The notes beneath the pieces were generated by a model, which saw nothing but the letters and a program-made list of their open reading frames with translations, did no database searches and was not told where the DNA came from. A DNA stretch of 33,235 bases from an uncultured Ruminococcus sp. (lineage in GTDB: Bacteria; Bacillota; Clostridia; Oscillospirales; Ruminococcaceae): NCBI GenBank assembly GCA_947629455.1, contig CANRDT010000024.1, forward strand, positions 1-33,235, given 5' to 3'. The position numbers and the translations under genes were made by a program. Position 1 is the first letter of the stretch. Each line of letters opens with the position of its first letter. Shown one piece after another: positions 16,994 to 24,603 of the stretch.

Positions 16994-17608
16994 ATGACGG
17001 ATAATAAGGTTTCACAACGGTACAGGGAATATATCAAGGAGAATCTGTCCAAAAAAAGGTACAATCATTCGGTGAACGTCGCGCAGGCGGCGGTACAGCT
17101 TGCAAAACGCTACGGCGCGGACGAGGATAAGGCATATATCGCAGGACTGCTGCACGATGTGTGCAAGGAACTGCCTGCCGCGCAGCAGCTTGAATTGGTG
17201 CTTTCTTCCGATATGGACGTGTGTGAGGCGGAGACCGAGGTGACGGCTCTCTACCACGCGGTCGCGGGGGCGGAATTTGCAAGGGAGTATTTCGGCATAG
17301 ACGACGAGGAGATACTTGCGGCGATAAGGTACCACACGATAGGCTGCGGCAATATGCCGAAGCTTGCGAAGATGATCTATCTGGCGGACGTTATCTCCGA
17401 GGACAGGGATTATAAGGACGTAAAGAAAATGCGGAAGTACGCCGAGCAAAGCCTTGAAAAGGCGATGTTCGAGGTGTCAAGACATTACATAGCGGACGCG
17501 GCGGAAAAGGGAAACACTATCCCCCAGAGAGCGCTCGATTGTTATAACGACAGCGTGAACGCTATGAAAAGCAAGGAGGAACAGTATGGAAAAGATGACT
17601 CAGACTGA
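16994..17608 (+). CDS. yqeK: HD-domain protein YqeK (Ap4A hydrolase family)
   Basis: HD-superfamily metal-dependent phosphohydrolase of 204 residues. Characterised homologues symmetrically split diadenosine tetraphosphate into two ADP. Metal ligands visible: His25 (YNHSVNVA), His54-Asp55 (GLLHDVCKE), then YHAVAG, RYHTIG and the IYLADVISEDRDY segment typical of YqeK. The 3' end overlaps rsfS by 23 nt; the ribosome site for rsfS (AAGGAGG) lies inside it. The start at 16994 has only a weak upstream AGG-T site, and coupling to nadD may help. Confidence 0.94.
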   Translation: MTDNKVSQRYREYIKENLSKKRYNHSVNVAQAAVQLAKRYGADEDKAYIAGLLHDVCKELPAAQQLELVLSSDMDVCEAETEVTALYHAVAGAEFAREYFGIDDEEILAAIRYHTIGCGNMPKLAKMIYLADVISEDRDYKDVKKMRKYAEQSLEKAMFEVSRHYIADAAEKGNTIPQRALDCYNDSVNAMKSKEEQYGKDDSD

Positions 17609-17951
17609 CGCGCTGAAAACTATCGTCAATGCGCTCGATTCAAAAAAGGCGGAGGACATACAGCTTATCGGGATAAGAGATCTGACGATAGTGGCGGATT
17701 ATTTTGTAATAGCCAACGGAACTTCAAATACTCAGACCAAAGCGCTTGCCGACGAGGTGGAGTATCAGATGAAGCTCAAAGGCGTTGAGCCGATCAGGAC
17801 GGAGGGCTATCAGGGCGCGACGTGGATAATCCTCGACTACGGGGATATAGTGGTACACGTTTTCTATAAGGAAACACGACAGTACTACAATCTCGAAAGA
17901 CTGTGGTCTGACGGAGTACAGGAGGATATTTCAAAATATCTTGACGAATAA
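17586..17951 (+). CDS. rsfS: Ribosomal silencing factor RsfS
   Basis: Binds L14 on the 50S subunit and blocks subunit joining when nutrients are short. 121 residues. The DUF143 signature is seen in ADYFVIANGTSNTQTKALADEV (landmarks ADYFVIANG and SNTQ), EGYQGATWIILDYGDIVVHVF (landmarks DYGD and VHVF) and the terminal YNLERLW. AAGGAGG lies 6-7 nt before the ATG inside yqeK. Genome neighbours of rsfS often include leuS; here three unknown membrane-protein genes stand between them. Confidence 0.95.
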   Translation: MEKMTQTDALKTIVNALDSKKAEDIQLIGIRDLTIVADYFVIANGTSNTQTKALADEVEYQMKLKGVEPIRTEGYQGATWIILDYGDIVVHVFYKETRQYYNLERLWSDGVQEDISKYLDE

Positions 17952-17962
17952 GGAGGACGGCT

Positions 17963-18304
17963 ATGGGACATTCGGTGAACGGGCGCAACCTGTGCGCAAT
18001 AATTGCAGGCTATATGGTGGTAAAGCAGCTGCTAAATCTAATACTCGGGTTCAGCTTTATGAACATTGTCTGGCTGGTGATCTCCGCAGGACTGGGATTT
18101 ATGCTCATCTCGTCAAAGAAATATATGAACATCGTCACGGCGGTCTATCTCGTGGTGATCGTGCTTGTGAATCTGAAAGGCAATCTTGAAAATTTCGGAT
18201 TCAATTCAAGCCTGATCTATCTTGCCGAGGCTGTTTTAGACGTTGTATGCGCCTGGCAGCTTGCGGCTAATAAGGATATAAGGCAGTTTTTCGATCACGG
18301 CTGA
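17963..18304 (+). CDS. Small membrane protein, unknown function
   Basis: I do not recognise this 113-residue protein. About four hydrophobic segments are visible: residues 10-30 (LCAIIAGYMVVKQLLNLIL), 30-50 (NIVWLVISAGLGFML), 55-70 (NIVTAVYLVVIVLV) and 83-103 (SLIYLAEAVLDVVCAW), with a short polar tail ending KDIRQFFDHG. A strong AAGGAGG precedes the ATG, 11 nt after rsfS. It is probably co-translated with the two following genes, which also encode membrane proteins without recognised domains. No catalytic or ligand motif is visible. Confidence 0.8.
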   Translation: MGHSVNGRNLCAIIAGYMVVKQLLNLILGFSFMNIVWLVISAGLGFMLISSKKYMNIVTAVYLVVIVLVNLKGNLENFGFNSSLIYLAEAVLDVVCAWQLAANKDIRQFFDHG

Positions 18305-18319
18305 CGGAGGTCTTGTCAA

Positions 18320-19081
18320 ATGGGATACGGAGGATACAGCGCCGACATTCGCGATGATGATGACCTGTCCGCCGAGACGTACCGTATGGACAAAAAGTCG
18401 CTGGCAGTCATTCTGTTATCGGCGGTTCTTGCCGCGCTGCTGCTCACGCTGATCTTTTCACGCCTGCGCCCCGGTTCGGCGCAAAACGCACAAAAATACT
18501 TGGAGGAAAAATACGGCTGCGATTTTTACGTCCCTGCGGACGGTATCGCCAAAGGCTCTTTGCTGTCGGACAAAAAGGAATACACTGCACTTGCCGTGGA
18601 ATATGACGATCTCAGGTTTGACGTTTCCTGTAATGTCGGGCTCGGCTGGCGCGGCGCGGAATATACGGATAATTTCAATGATTCGCTCTGTTACCGCGAA
18701 TTTTCCCAACTGCTCGACGAATACGGTCTTGAAATATACTGGAAATACGACGGTACGAGAAAAGCGGAGGAAAGGTATGTAAAAGATCCTCCTACAGATG
18801 AGGAGGAGAGTGCGGGATATTTCGCGGCGGTCGATCTTTCGGACAAGGAAAGCGGCAAACGGCAGACAGATACGGCGGCAGAGCTTTACGGGCGGCTTGC
18901 GGACATCTGCGGCGAGCTTTCCGAAATTGACGTATCGGCGGAGTATTCTCTTCCCGTGCTTGTTAAATACGGCGGCAGGACGGCTGTAGTCTTTCTCGAT
19001 ACGGACGAGAGACTTGACCGCGCACAGGCAGAAGAGCGGATAATTGCGGCTGTTCTGTCCGATGATGAGGAGGGGGTTTAG
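18320..19081 (+). CDS. Single-pass membrane-anchored protein, unknown function
   Basis: 253 residues, not recognised. An acidic N-terminus (DIRDDDDLS) precedes one transmembrane helix (about residues 33-52, AVILLSAVLAALLLTLIF). The remaining 200 residues are polar, predicted outside the cell by the positive-inside rule (Lys before the helix is weak evidence). The domain has regular strand-like segments (YTALAVEYDDLRFDVSC, RTAVVFLDTDERL) and no lipobox or protease motif. GGAGG lies at 18305-18309. It begins 15 nt after the previous gene and ends one base before the next, so the three are likely a unit. Confidence 0.8.
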   Translation: MGYGGYSADIRDDDDLSAETYRMDKKSLAVILLSAVLAALLLTLIFSRLRPGSAQNAQKYLEEKYGCDFYVPADGIAKGSLLSDKKEYTALAVEYDDLRFDVSCNVGLGWRGAEYTDNFNDSLCYREFSQLLDEYGLEIYWKYDGTRKAEERYVKDPPTDEEESAGYFAAVDLSDKESGKRQTDTAAELYGRLADICGELSEIDVSAEYSLPVLVKYGGRTAVVFLDTDERLDRAQAEERIIAAVLSDDEEGV

Positions 19082-19082
19082 T

Positions 19083-19589
19083 ATGGCGTATCTTGACAGC
19101 GACTATTCGCAGATCGTCTACCCCGTTGCAGTCGACGCACCCGACCCCAAGGAGGGGAAGAAGATCATTTTTCTTCGGGGTATCCTGATAACCGTGCTGT
19201 GCGCGGCGGTGTTTTTTATGGTACACTATTTCTGGCTGGATATTTTCTGCGCAGCAGGAGCAGTCTGCGGAACAATGCTTTTGTTCGGGAGCAGACACTG
19301 CCGCGAAGCCGTTACGGCATATTTTATCCTGACTGTCATACCCATATCCCTCCTCGCCGCCGTTCTGATAGTCCGCGCGGCTGTGCACATCATACCAAAA
19401 ATAGTGAATACTCCGGAGCTGCCGTTGGTGCTGCTGTTTGTGATACCGATAGCGTTAATACTGCTCATTCTGACGGCAGTACTGATAATAATGTGGGTAA
19501 AGTTCAATCTCGCCGTTTATATGGAAATTTTCGAGGACAGAAACGTGCTTGCTTACATAAAAGGCGAAGATGATGGAGATCAATTTTAA
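19083..19589 (+). CDS. Polytopic membrane protein, unknown function
   Basis: 168 residues from the ATG at 19083, which has GAGGAGGGGG at 19066-19075. An in-frame start at 19044 lies inside the upstream gene and lacks a ribosome site. About four hydrophobic segments are visible: IIFLRGILITVLCAAVFF, DIFCAAGAVCGTMLLFG, AYFILTVIPISLLAAVLIV, and VLLFVIPIALILLILTAVLI. The C-terminal tail is acidic (EDRNVLAYIKGEDDGDQF). Its last codons form one arm of a perfect hairpin at 19578-19602 that spans the stop. No family is recognised. Confidence 0.78.
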   Translation: MAYLDSDYSQIVYPVAVDAPDPKEGKKIIFLRGILITVLCAAVFFMVHYFWLDIFCAAGAVCGTMLLFGSRHCREAVTAYFILTVIPISLLAAVLIVRAAVHIIPKIVNTPELPLVLLFVIPIALILLILTAVLIIMWVKFNLAVYMEIFEDRNVLAYIKGEDDGDQF

Positions 19590-19805
19590 CAAAATTGATC
19601 TTAAAAAACAAGATCTTTAGAAACAAGAAGTAAGAAAAAGTCTGCAAAGCGCAATAATATTAAAAATAATGCGCCTCAGGCGCTCCTTGTCTGACTTCTT
19701 ACCTCTTAAAAGCGCAGCGTTCTGACTTCTTAGGAAATCAAAAATTGATTTCCGTGGGCGAAGATAATATTGATATGTAAATTTTTCTGCAAAGGAATGG
19801 TAAAT
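19578..19805. repeat. Hairpin-rich gap before leuS
   Basis: Contains three perfect palindromes: 19578-19602 (11-bp arms, 3-nt loop, spanning the preceding stop codon), gcgcct-c-aggcgc near 19671-19683, and 19733-19753 (9-bp arms ggaaatcaa/ttgatttcc, 3-nt loop). A longer imperfect inverted repeat joins gtaagaa..gtc near 19630 to gacttcttac near 19693, and gacttctta recurs near 19723. The aagaagtaag motif also occurs at 28920. No T-box features (specifier loop, GGTGG-ACCGCG) are visible before leuS. Confidence 0.65.
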
Positions 19806-22208
19806 ATGAAGTACGATTTTGCTGCCGTTGAGAAAAAATGGCAGAAATACTGGGAGGATAATCAGACTTTCAGGGCGCAGGACGACCGCTCAAAGAAAAA
19901 GTTCTATGCTCTGGTAGAGTTCCCCTACCCCTCGGGACATGGTATGCACGTCGGACATATCAAGGCGTATTCGGGTCTTGAGGTGATAAGCCGCAAGCGC
20001 AGACTTGAAGGCTATAACGTTATGTTCCCGATAGGATTTGACGCTTACGGTCTGCCGACAGAGAACACCGCCATAAAGACGGGCGTGCATCCGCGTCAGG
20101 TGACAGATGAGAATATAAAGAAATTTACTTCTCAGCTCAAAAGATCGGGATTTTCCTTCGACTGGTCGAGAGTTATCGACACCACCGACGAGGACTACTA
20201 CAAATGGACGCAGTGGATATTTCTGAAAATGTTTGAAAACGGTCTGGTGTTCCGCGACAAAACGCTGGTAAACTACTGCCCGAGCTGTAAGGTAGTGCTT
20301 TCAAACGAGGATTCTCAGGGCGGCAAATGCGACGTCTGCCACAGCGACATCGTTCAGAAGACCAAGGAGGTCTGGTATCTGCGTATAACCGAGTATGCCG
20401 ACAAGCTGCTCGAGGGTCTGGAGGAAGTGGACTATCTGCCCAACGTAAAGCTCCAGCAGCAGAACTGGATAGGCAAGTCTACGGGCGCGTTCGTTAATTT
20501 CACCGTCAAGGAAAACGGCGAACAGCTGCGCATTTACACCACCCGTCCCGATACTCTTTACGGCGTTACGTTTATGGTCATCGCCCCCGAACACCCCATA
20601 ATTGACAAATACAGGGAGAGTATCGCCAATATCGCCGCTCTGGACGAATATAAGGCGGAATGTGCCAAGAAAAGCGAGTTTGAGAGAACTCAGCTCGTCA
20701 AGGACAAGACGGGCGTTAAGATAGAGGGACTTACCGCGGTCAACCCCGTTACGGGAAAAGAGATACCGATCTACATTTCCGACTACGTTATGATGGGATA
20801 CGGTACGGGCGCAATAATGGCAGTCCCCGCTCACGATACGCGAGACTATGAATTTGCAAAAAAATTCGGAATAGATATTATAGAAGTCATCAAGGGCGGA
20901 GATATTTCCAAGGAAGCTTACACCGGCGACGGAGAAATGGTAAATTCCGGCGAGCTGAACGGCATTACCAATAAAAAAGACGCTATAGAAAAAATGCTGA
21001 CGGTGCTTGAAAAGCTGGGCTGCGGCGAAAAGGGCGTTCAGTATAAAATGAAAGACTGGGCGTTCAACCGTCAGAGATACTGGGGAGAGCCTATTCCCGT
21101 GGTGCATTGTCCTCACTGCGGTATTGTGCCGCTGCCTTATGAGGAACTGCCGCTCAGACTGCCGCCCGTCGAGCATTTTGAACCGGGTACGGACGGCGAA
21201 AGTCCTCTGGCAAAGATAGATACATTTGTAAACTGCAAATGCCCCAAATGCGGCGCGGACGCTAAGAGGGAGACGGATACCATGCCGCAGTGGGCAGGCT
21301 CTTCGTGGTACTTCCTGAGATACTGCGACCCTCACAACAATGAGGAATTTGCCTCGCAGGAGGCTCTGAAGTACTGGCTGCCTGTGGATTGGTACAACGG
21401 CGGAATGGAACACGTTACCCGACATATGATCTATTCGCGTTTCTGGCATAAATTCCTCTATGATCAGGGACTTGTGCCGACCTCCGAGCCTTACGCCAAG
21501 AGGACTGCGCAGGGACTCGTTCTGGGACCCGACGGCGAAAAAATGTCCAAATCGCGCGGCAACGTGGTCGATCCTATCGAGGTGATAGATCAGTACGGTG
21601 CGGACGTTCTGAGGGTGTACGTTCTGTTTATGGGTGATTATGAACAGGCTGCCCCGTGGAGCGAAAACAGTATGAAAGGCTGCAAGCGTTTTCTTGACAG
21701 ATTGTGGGGACTTCAGGATATTCTCACCGACGGGGAGGAATACAGCGACGCTCTGCGTGCAAAAATGCACAAGACTATCAAAAAGGTCAGCGGCGACATA
21801 GAGAGTATGAAGTTCAATACCGCCATTGCCGCGATGATGACGCTTATGAACGATATTTACAACATAGGCTCGGTAAATAAAGCGGAGCTTAAAGATCTGC
21901 TTATCCTGCTTGACCCGTTCGCACCGCATATCGCCTCGGAGATGTTTGAGATGATATACGGCGGATATATCCACGAGCAGCAGTGGTGCAGCTATGACGA
22001 ATCGCTGTGCGTTGACGCGTCTATCGAGATAGCGGCGCAGGTAAACGGCAAGGTGAAATGCCGCCTGACCGTCCCTGCGGATATTGAACAGGCTGACGCG
22101 GTAGCCCTTGCAAAAGCCGATCCCAAAGTCGCCGAGGCTATCGAGGGCAAAAACGTAGTCAAGGAAATTTATGTCAAAGGCAGACTGGTAAATATAGTCG
22201 CAAAGTGA
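19806..22208 (+). CDS. leuS: Leucine-tRNA ligase
   Basis: Charges tRNA-Leu and edits mischarged products. 800 residues, typical of bacterial LeuRS. HIGH-type motif HVGH at residues 48-51 (YPSGHGMHVGH), a four-Cys zinc-like module near residue 160 (CPSCKVVL..CDVCHSD), the CP1 editing domain (TTRPDTLYGVTFMVIAPEH, landmarks TTRPDTL; later GYGTGAIMAVPAHDTRD), and KMSKS at 579-583. The chosen ATG has AAAGGAATGG just upstream and starts MKYDFAAVEKKWQKYW, which matches LeuRS. The upstream in-frame ATG at 19770 adds 12 residues with no family match. No promoter of good quality and no T-box was found in the gap before it. Confidence 0.97.
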   Translation: MKYDFAAVEKKWQKYWEDNQTFRAQDDRSKKKFYALVEFPYPSGHGMHVGHIKAYSGLEVISRKRRLEGYNVMFPIGFDAYGLPTENTAIKTGVHPRQVTDENIKKFTSQLKRSGFSFDWSRVIDTTDEDYYKWTQWIFLKMFENGLVFRDKTLVNYCPSCKVVLSNEDSQGGKCDVCHSDIVQKTKEVWYLRITEYADKLLEGLEEVDYLPNVKLQQQNWIGKSTGAFVNFTVKENGEQLRIYTTRPDTLYGVTFMVIAPEHPIIDKYRESIANIAALDEYKAECAKKSEFERTQLVKDKTGVKIEGLTAVNPVTGKEIPIYISDYVMMGYGTGAIMAVPAHDTRDYEFAKKFGIDIIEVIKGGDISKEAYTGDGEMVNSGELNGITNKKDAIEKMLTVLEKLGCGEKGVQYKMKDWAFNRQRYWGEPIPVVHCPHCGIVPLPYEELPLRLPPVEHFEPGTDGESPLAKIDTFVNCKCPKCGADAKRETDTMPQWAGSSWYFLRYCDPHNNEEFASQEALKYWLPVDWYNGGMEHVTRHMIYSRFWHKFLYDQGLVPTSEPYAKRTAQGLVLGPDGEKMSKSRGNVVDPIEVIDQYGADVLRVYVLFMGDYEQAAPWSENSMKGCKRFLDRLWGLQDILTDGEEYSDALRAKMHKTIKKVSGDIESMKFNTAIAAMMTLMNDIYNIGSVNKAELKDLLILLDPFAPHIASEMFEMIYGGYIHEQQWCSYDESLCVDASIEIAAQVNGKVKCRLTVPADIEQADAVALAKADPKVAEAIEGKNVVKEIYVKGRLVNIVAK

Positions 22209-22254
22209 TTTTTCGCAAAAAAGAATAAATTTTCGGGAAATTCTTTAAAAGCTA

Positions 22255-22283
22255 TTGACTTTTTGATACGGATATTGTATAAT
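22255..22283 (+). promoter_or_regulatory. Sigma-A promoter for rpsU
   Basis: TTGACT at 22255-22260 and TATAAT at 22278-22283 with a 17-bp spacer. Transcription should start near 22290, about 160 nt upstream of the rpsU start codon. Confidence 0.9.
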
Positions 22284-22289
22284 TTATAT

Positions 22290-22449
22290 GTAATCATATC
22301 GGCATAAAATCGGTACGTTCTTATTACAGAGAGCCGTAAAATGGCTGTACCTTGGTTTGCGGCGGCAGACTGCCTTCACTATATCACCAAAAGGTCGGAT
22401 CGAGCCGGTATGCTGCCTCTGTTATCGGTGGCAAAGGGAGGGAATAATT
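22290..22449 (+). promoter_or_regulatory. Long, possibly structured rpsU leader
   Basis: About 160 nt of 5' untranslated RNA. Visible helices: ggtac (near 22311) with gtacc (near 22347), enclosing agcc-gtaaaat-ggct; and ggca/tgcc near 22365-22376. Purine-rich AAAGGGAGGG at the 3' end is the rpsU ribosome site. This is long for a leader of a 57-codon gene, so autoregulation by S21 or another RNA-level control is possible. I do not recognise it as a named riboswitch. Confidence 0.45.
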
Positions 22450-22623
22450 TTGGCTGAAATTCGTGTTGGCAAAAACGAAACTCTGGATACCGCACTGAAA
22501 AGATTCAAGAGATCATGTGCGAGAGATGGCGTTATTGCCGAGGTGCGTAAAAGAGAGCATTACGAAAAACCTTCGGTAAAGCGCAAGAAGAAATCCGAAG
22601 CTGCTCGTAAGCGCAAATACTGA
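22450..22623 (+). CDS. rpsU: 30S ribosomal protein S21
   Basis: Small basic 30S protein near the mRNA 5' exit and anti-Shine-Dalgarno region. 57 residues from TTG at 22450: [21 protein letters not shown], then a Lys/Arg-rich end ([14 protein letters not shown]), the standard S21 pattern. GGAGG at 22437-22441 is 8 nt before the TTG. The open frame continues upstream to 22357, but that part is leader RNA and does not match S21. It is the first gene after its own promoter and is followed by a terminator. Confidence 0.96.
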   Translation: MAEIRVGKNETLDTALKRFKRSCARDGVIAEVRKREHYEKPSVKRKKKSEAARKRKY

Positions 22624-22726
22624 TATGGATCATAGTAGACGGCACTTGAATTTTGCTTTCGTCACGCCTAAGACCGCATAACGGTTTTTGTACGGTCACA
22701 AGTCTGATTTTTATGTCGTTTACTGT

Positions 22727-22763
22727 AAAAGCGGGCATTTTCTGTGTCCGCTTTTATTTTTTA
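22727..22763 (+). terminator. Intrinsic terminator after rpsU
   Basis: Stem aaaagcgg (22727-22734) with ccgctttt (22748-22755), 13-nt loop, then attttttt. Located 100 nt after rpsU and 25 nt before yqeG, so yqeG may rely on read-through. Confidence 0.75.
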
Positions 22764-22787
22764 AAAAATATTCTGCGAGGAGAACAT

Positions 22788-23291
22788 ATGCTTTTCAGAC
22801 CTACCTACGTTTTTGACAAGGTCGGGGACATCACCCCGGAATTTCTGAGGAAAAAGAAGATAAAGGGACTTATCCTCGATCTTGACAATACCCTGACGAC
22901 GCACAACAATCCCGAACCGCCGCGCTTAAGTATCGAATGGCTGGACAGAATGAAAAGCGCCGGGATAAAGCTCATTATAGTTTCCAACAATCACGCGCCG
23001 CGAGTTACTCCCTTTGCCGACAGGCTGGGACTCGATTTTGTCAGCGAGGGGGCAAAGCCGCTGACATTCGGCTACACAAGGGCGATCGCAAGACTCGGAC
23101 TGGAAAAGAAAAACGTCGCCGCGGTGGGGGATCAGATCTTTACCGATGTGCTCGGCTCGAATCTCAAAGGGATACGCTCGATATTCGTGTTCCCAATAGA
23201 GCCTGAGAAGAGCCTGCCGTTTCGTTTCAAGAGAGCCTGCGAAAAGCCGTTTCTTCCGAAAGATGATAAGAAAATAAAGGAGGTCGGCTGA
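22788..23291 (+). CDS. yqeG: YqeG-family HAD IIIA phosphatase
   Basis: 167-residue member of the haloacid dehalogenase superfamily, YqeG type; natural substrate unknown (some related proteins act on phosphatidylglycerophosphate). The HAD nucleophile motif is LILDLDNTLT with Asp31 and Asp33; motif II IIVSNN follows, and VAAVGDQIFTDVLGSN gives motif IV. GAGGAG at 22777-22782 supports the ATG at 22788; the frame extending upstream to 22653 crosses the rpsU terminator. It starts a group with the endonuclease IV-like and aroQ genes (gaps 2 nt each). Confidence 0.93.
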   Translation: MLFRPTYVFDKVGDITPEFLRKKKIKGLILDLDNTLTTHNNPEPPRLSIEWLDRMKSAGIKLIIVSNNHAPRVTPFADRLGLDFVSEGAKPLTFGYTRAIARLGLEKKNVAAVGDQIFTDVLGSNLKGIRSIFVFPIEPEKSLPFRFKRACEKPFLPKDDKKIKEVG

Positions 23292-23293
23292 CT

Positions 23294-24157
23294 ATGGCTG
23301 CAAGATTCGGTCCTGCCGGAAATTCGGAGGAATTTAACAAAAATTATAAGTCCACGCTGCAAATGCCGGGATACCTTGAAAAAATGGGACTGGATCACTA
23401 CGAGTACCAGTGCGGCAGGGGAGTGAAAGTCACCGACAAGACCGCTTTCGCCCTGCGCGATAAGGCGGCTGAACACGGGATAACTCTTTCGCTGCACGCG
23501 CCGTATTTTATTTCTCTTTCAAGCGTGGAGGAGGAAAAACGCGACAACAGCATAAACTATATATTGCAGTCCTGCGACGCGGCGAACCGTATGGGAGCGG
23601 ACAGGATAGTGATACACAGCGGTTCCTGCTCGAAGATGAGCCGTGAGGCTGCGCTTGAACTTGCGAAGGATACCCTGACGAGGGCGAGGAAAACCGCAGT
23701 GGAGCAGGGGTTTGAACATATACATTTCTGTCCCGAAACTATGGGAAAGGTCAACCAGCTGGGCGATCTGGAGGAAGTTCTCGAGCTTTGCCGCCTTGAC
23801 GATACTTTTATACCGTGTATTGATTTCGGACATCTCAATGCGAGAGATTTCGGCGCGATAAAGGGCGCGGCGGAATATGAAAAAATGCTGGATAAGGTCG
23901 CGGATATGCTCGGAGAGGACAGGCTGAAAATATTTCACAGCCATTTTTCAAAGATAATGTACACCGTTCCGGGAGGAGAAAAAAAGCACCTTACCTTTGA
24001 AAATAACGAGGGATACGGCCCCGATTTTGAACCGCTTATGGAGCTGACGGCGAAAAAAGACCTTTCCCCCGTGTTCATATGCGAAAGCGCAGGCACGCAG
24101 GATATTGACGCTCTGACAATGAAAAAATGCTACCTTTCATACAACAGCGAGGTGTAA
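23294..24157 (+). CDS. Endonuclease IV-like TIM-barrel protein
   Basis: 287 residues with the AP endonuclease family 2 (Nfo) fold, expected to bind metals in a TIM barrel. The likely ligands are His68 (LHAPYF), His108 (VIHSG), Glu148 (PETMG), Asp177 and His180 (CIDFGHLNA), His215/His217 (FHSHFSK), His232 and Glu264 (CESAG). In true Nfo the third site uses Asp-Arg-His; here it reads Lys-Lys-His, so the Asp is absent. It may therefore be a divergent Nfo or a related isomerase-like enzyme. Strong AAGGAGG upstream, 2 nt after yqeG stop, and 2 nt before aroQ. The TFENNEGYGPDFEP loop resembles the glycine-rich end of Nfo. Confidence 0.85.
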   Translation: MAARFGPAGNSEEFNKNYKSTLQMPGYLEKMGLDHYEYQCGRGVKVTDKTAFALRDKAAEHGITLSLHAPYFISLSSVEEEKRDNSINYILQSCDAANRMGADRIVIHSGSCSKMSREAALELAKDTLTRARKTAVEQGFEHIHFCPETMGKVNQLGDLEEVLELCRLDDTFIPCIDFGHLNARDFGAIKGAAEYEKMLDKVADMLGEDRLKIFHSHFSKIMYTVPGGEKKHLTFENNEGYGPDFEPLMELTAKKDLSPVFICESAGTQDIDALTMKKCYLSYNSEV

Positions 24158-24159
24158 TT

Positions 24160-24597
24160 ATGAAAAAAATACTTGTTATCCACGGCCCGAACCTCAATCT
24201 GCTCGGGGAGAGAGAACCGGGCGTTTACGGTTCGGATTCATATGATTCGATAAATAACGAGATAATCGAACGCGCTCTGAAATATGAAATGCACTGCGAG
24301 ATCTTCCAGTCGAATCACGAGGGGGAGATAATAGACGATCTCCACCTTGCAAGAAAAAGCTGCGACGCAGTGATACTCAACGCAGGGGCGTATACCCACT
24401 ACAGCTACGCCATACGCGACGCCATATCGGCGATAAAGATACCCGTCGTGGAGGTACATATGAGCAATATCCACGCAAGGGAGGAATTTCGCCATACGTC
24501 TGTCATCGCTCCCGTATGCGCGGGACAGATAGCAGGCTTCGGCAAGGCGTCATATCTGCTTGCGGTGGACGCTCTGAATGAAATTTTAAAGGACTGA
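24160..24597 (+). CDS. aroQ: 3-Dehydroquinate dehydratase, type II
   Basis: Third step of the shikimate pathway: dehydrates 3-dehydroquinate to 3-dehydroshikimate; dodecamer in the family. 145 residues from the ATG at 24160 (MKKILVIHGPNLNLLG). Asn11, Arg18 and the catalytic Tyr23 (REPGVYG) are present, as are FQSNHEGEIID, NAGAYTHYS and VEVHMSNIHAREEFRH. The frame is open to 24127, but those codons lie inside the preceding gene. GAGGTG just upstream serves as ribosome site. It is the only aromatic-pathway gene in the window. Confidence 0.96.
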   Translation: MKKILVIHGPNLNLLGEREPGVYGSDSYDSINNEIIERALKYEMHCEIFQSNHEGEIIDDLHLARKSCDAVILNAGAYTHYSYAIRDAISAIKIPVVEVHMSNIHAREEFRHTSVIAPVCAGQIAGFGKASYLLAVDALNEILKD

Positions 24598-24603
24598 TAC
24601 GAT

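Noticed and set aside
19590-19805. T-box leader for leuS
   Set aside because: No specifier hairpin, no GGTGG-ACCGCG antiterminator motif and no recognisable terminator; only repeats are seen.
20301-21974. 557-codon open frame antisense to leuS
   Set aside because: An artefact of codon bias in leuS; no ribosome site and no protein family on the minus strand.
22357-22449. N-terminal extension of rpsU
   Set aside because: Lies in the leader; S21 homology begins at the TTG at 22450, with its ribosome site correctly spaced.
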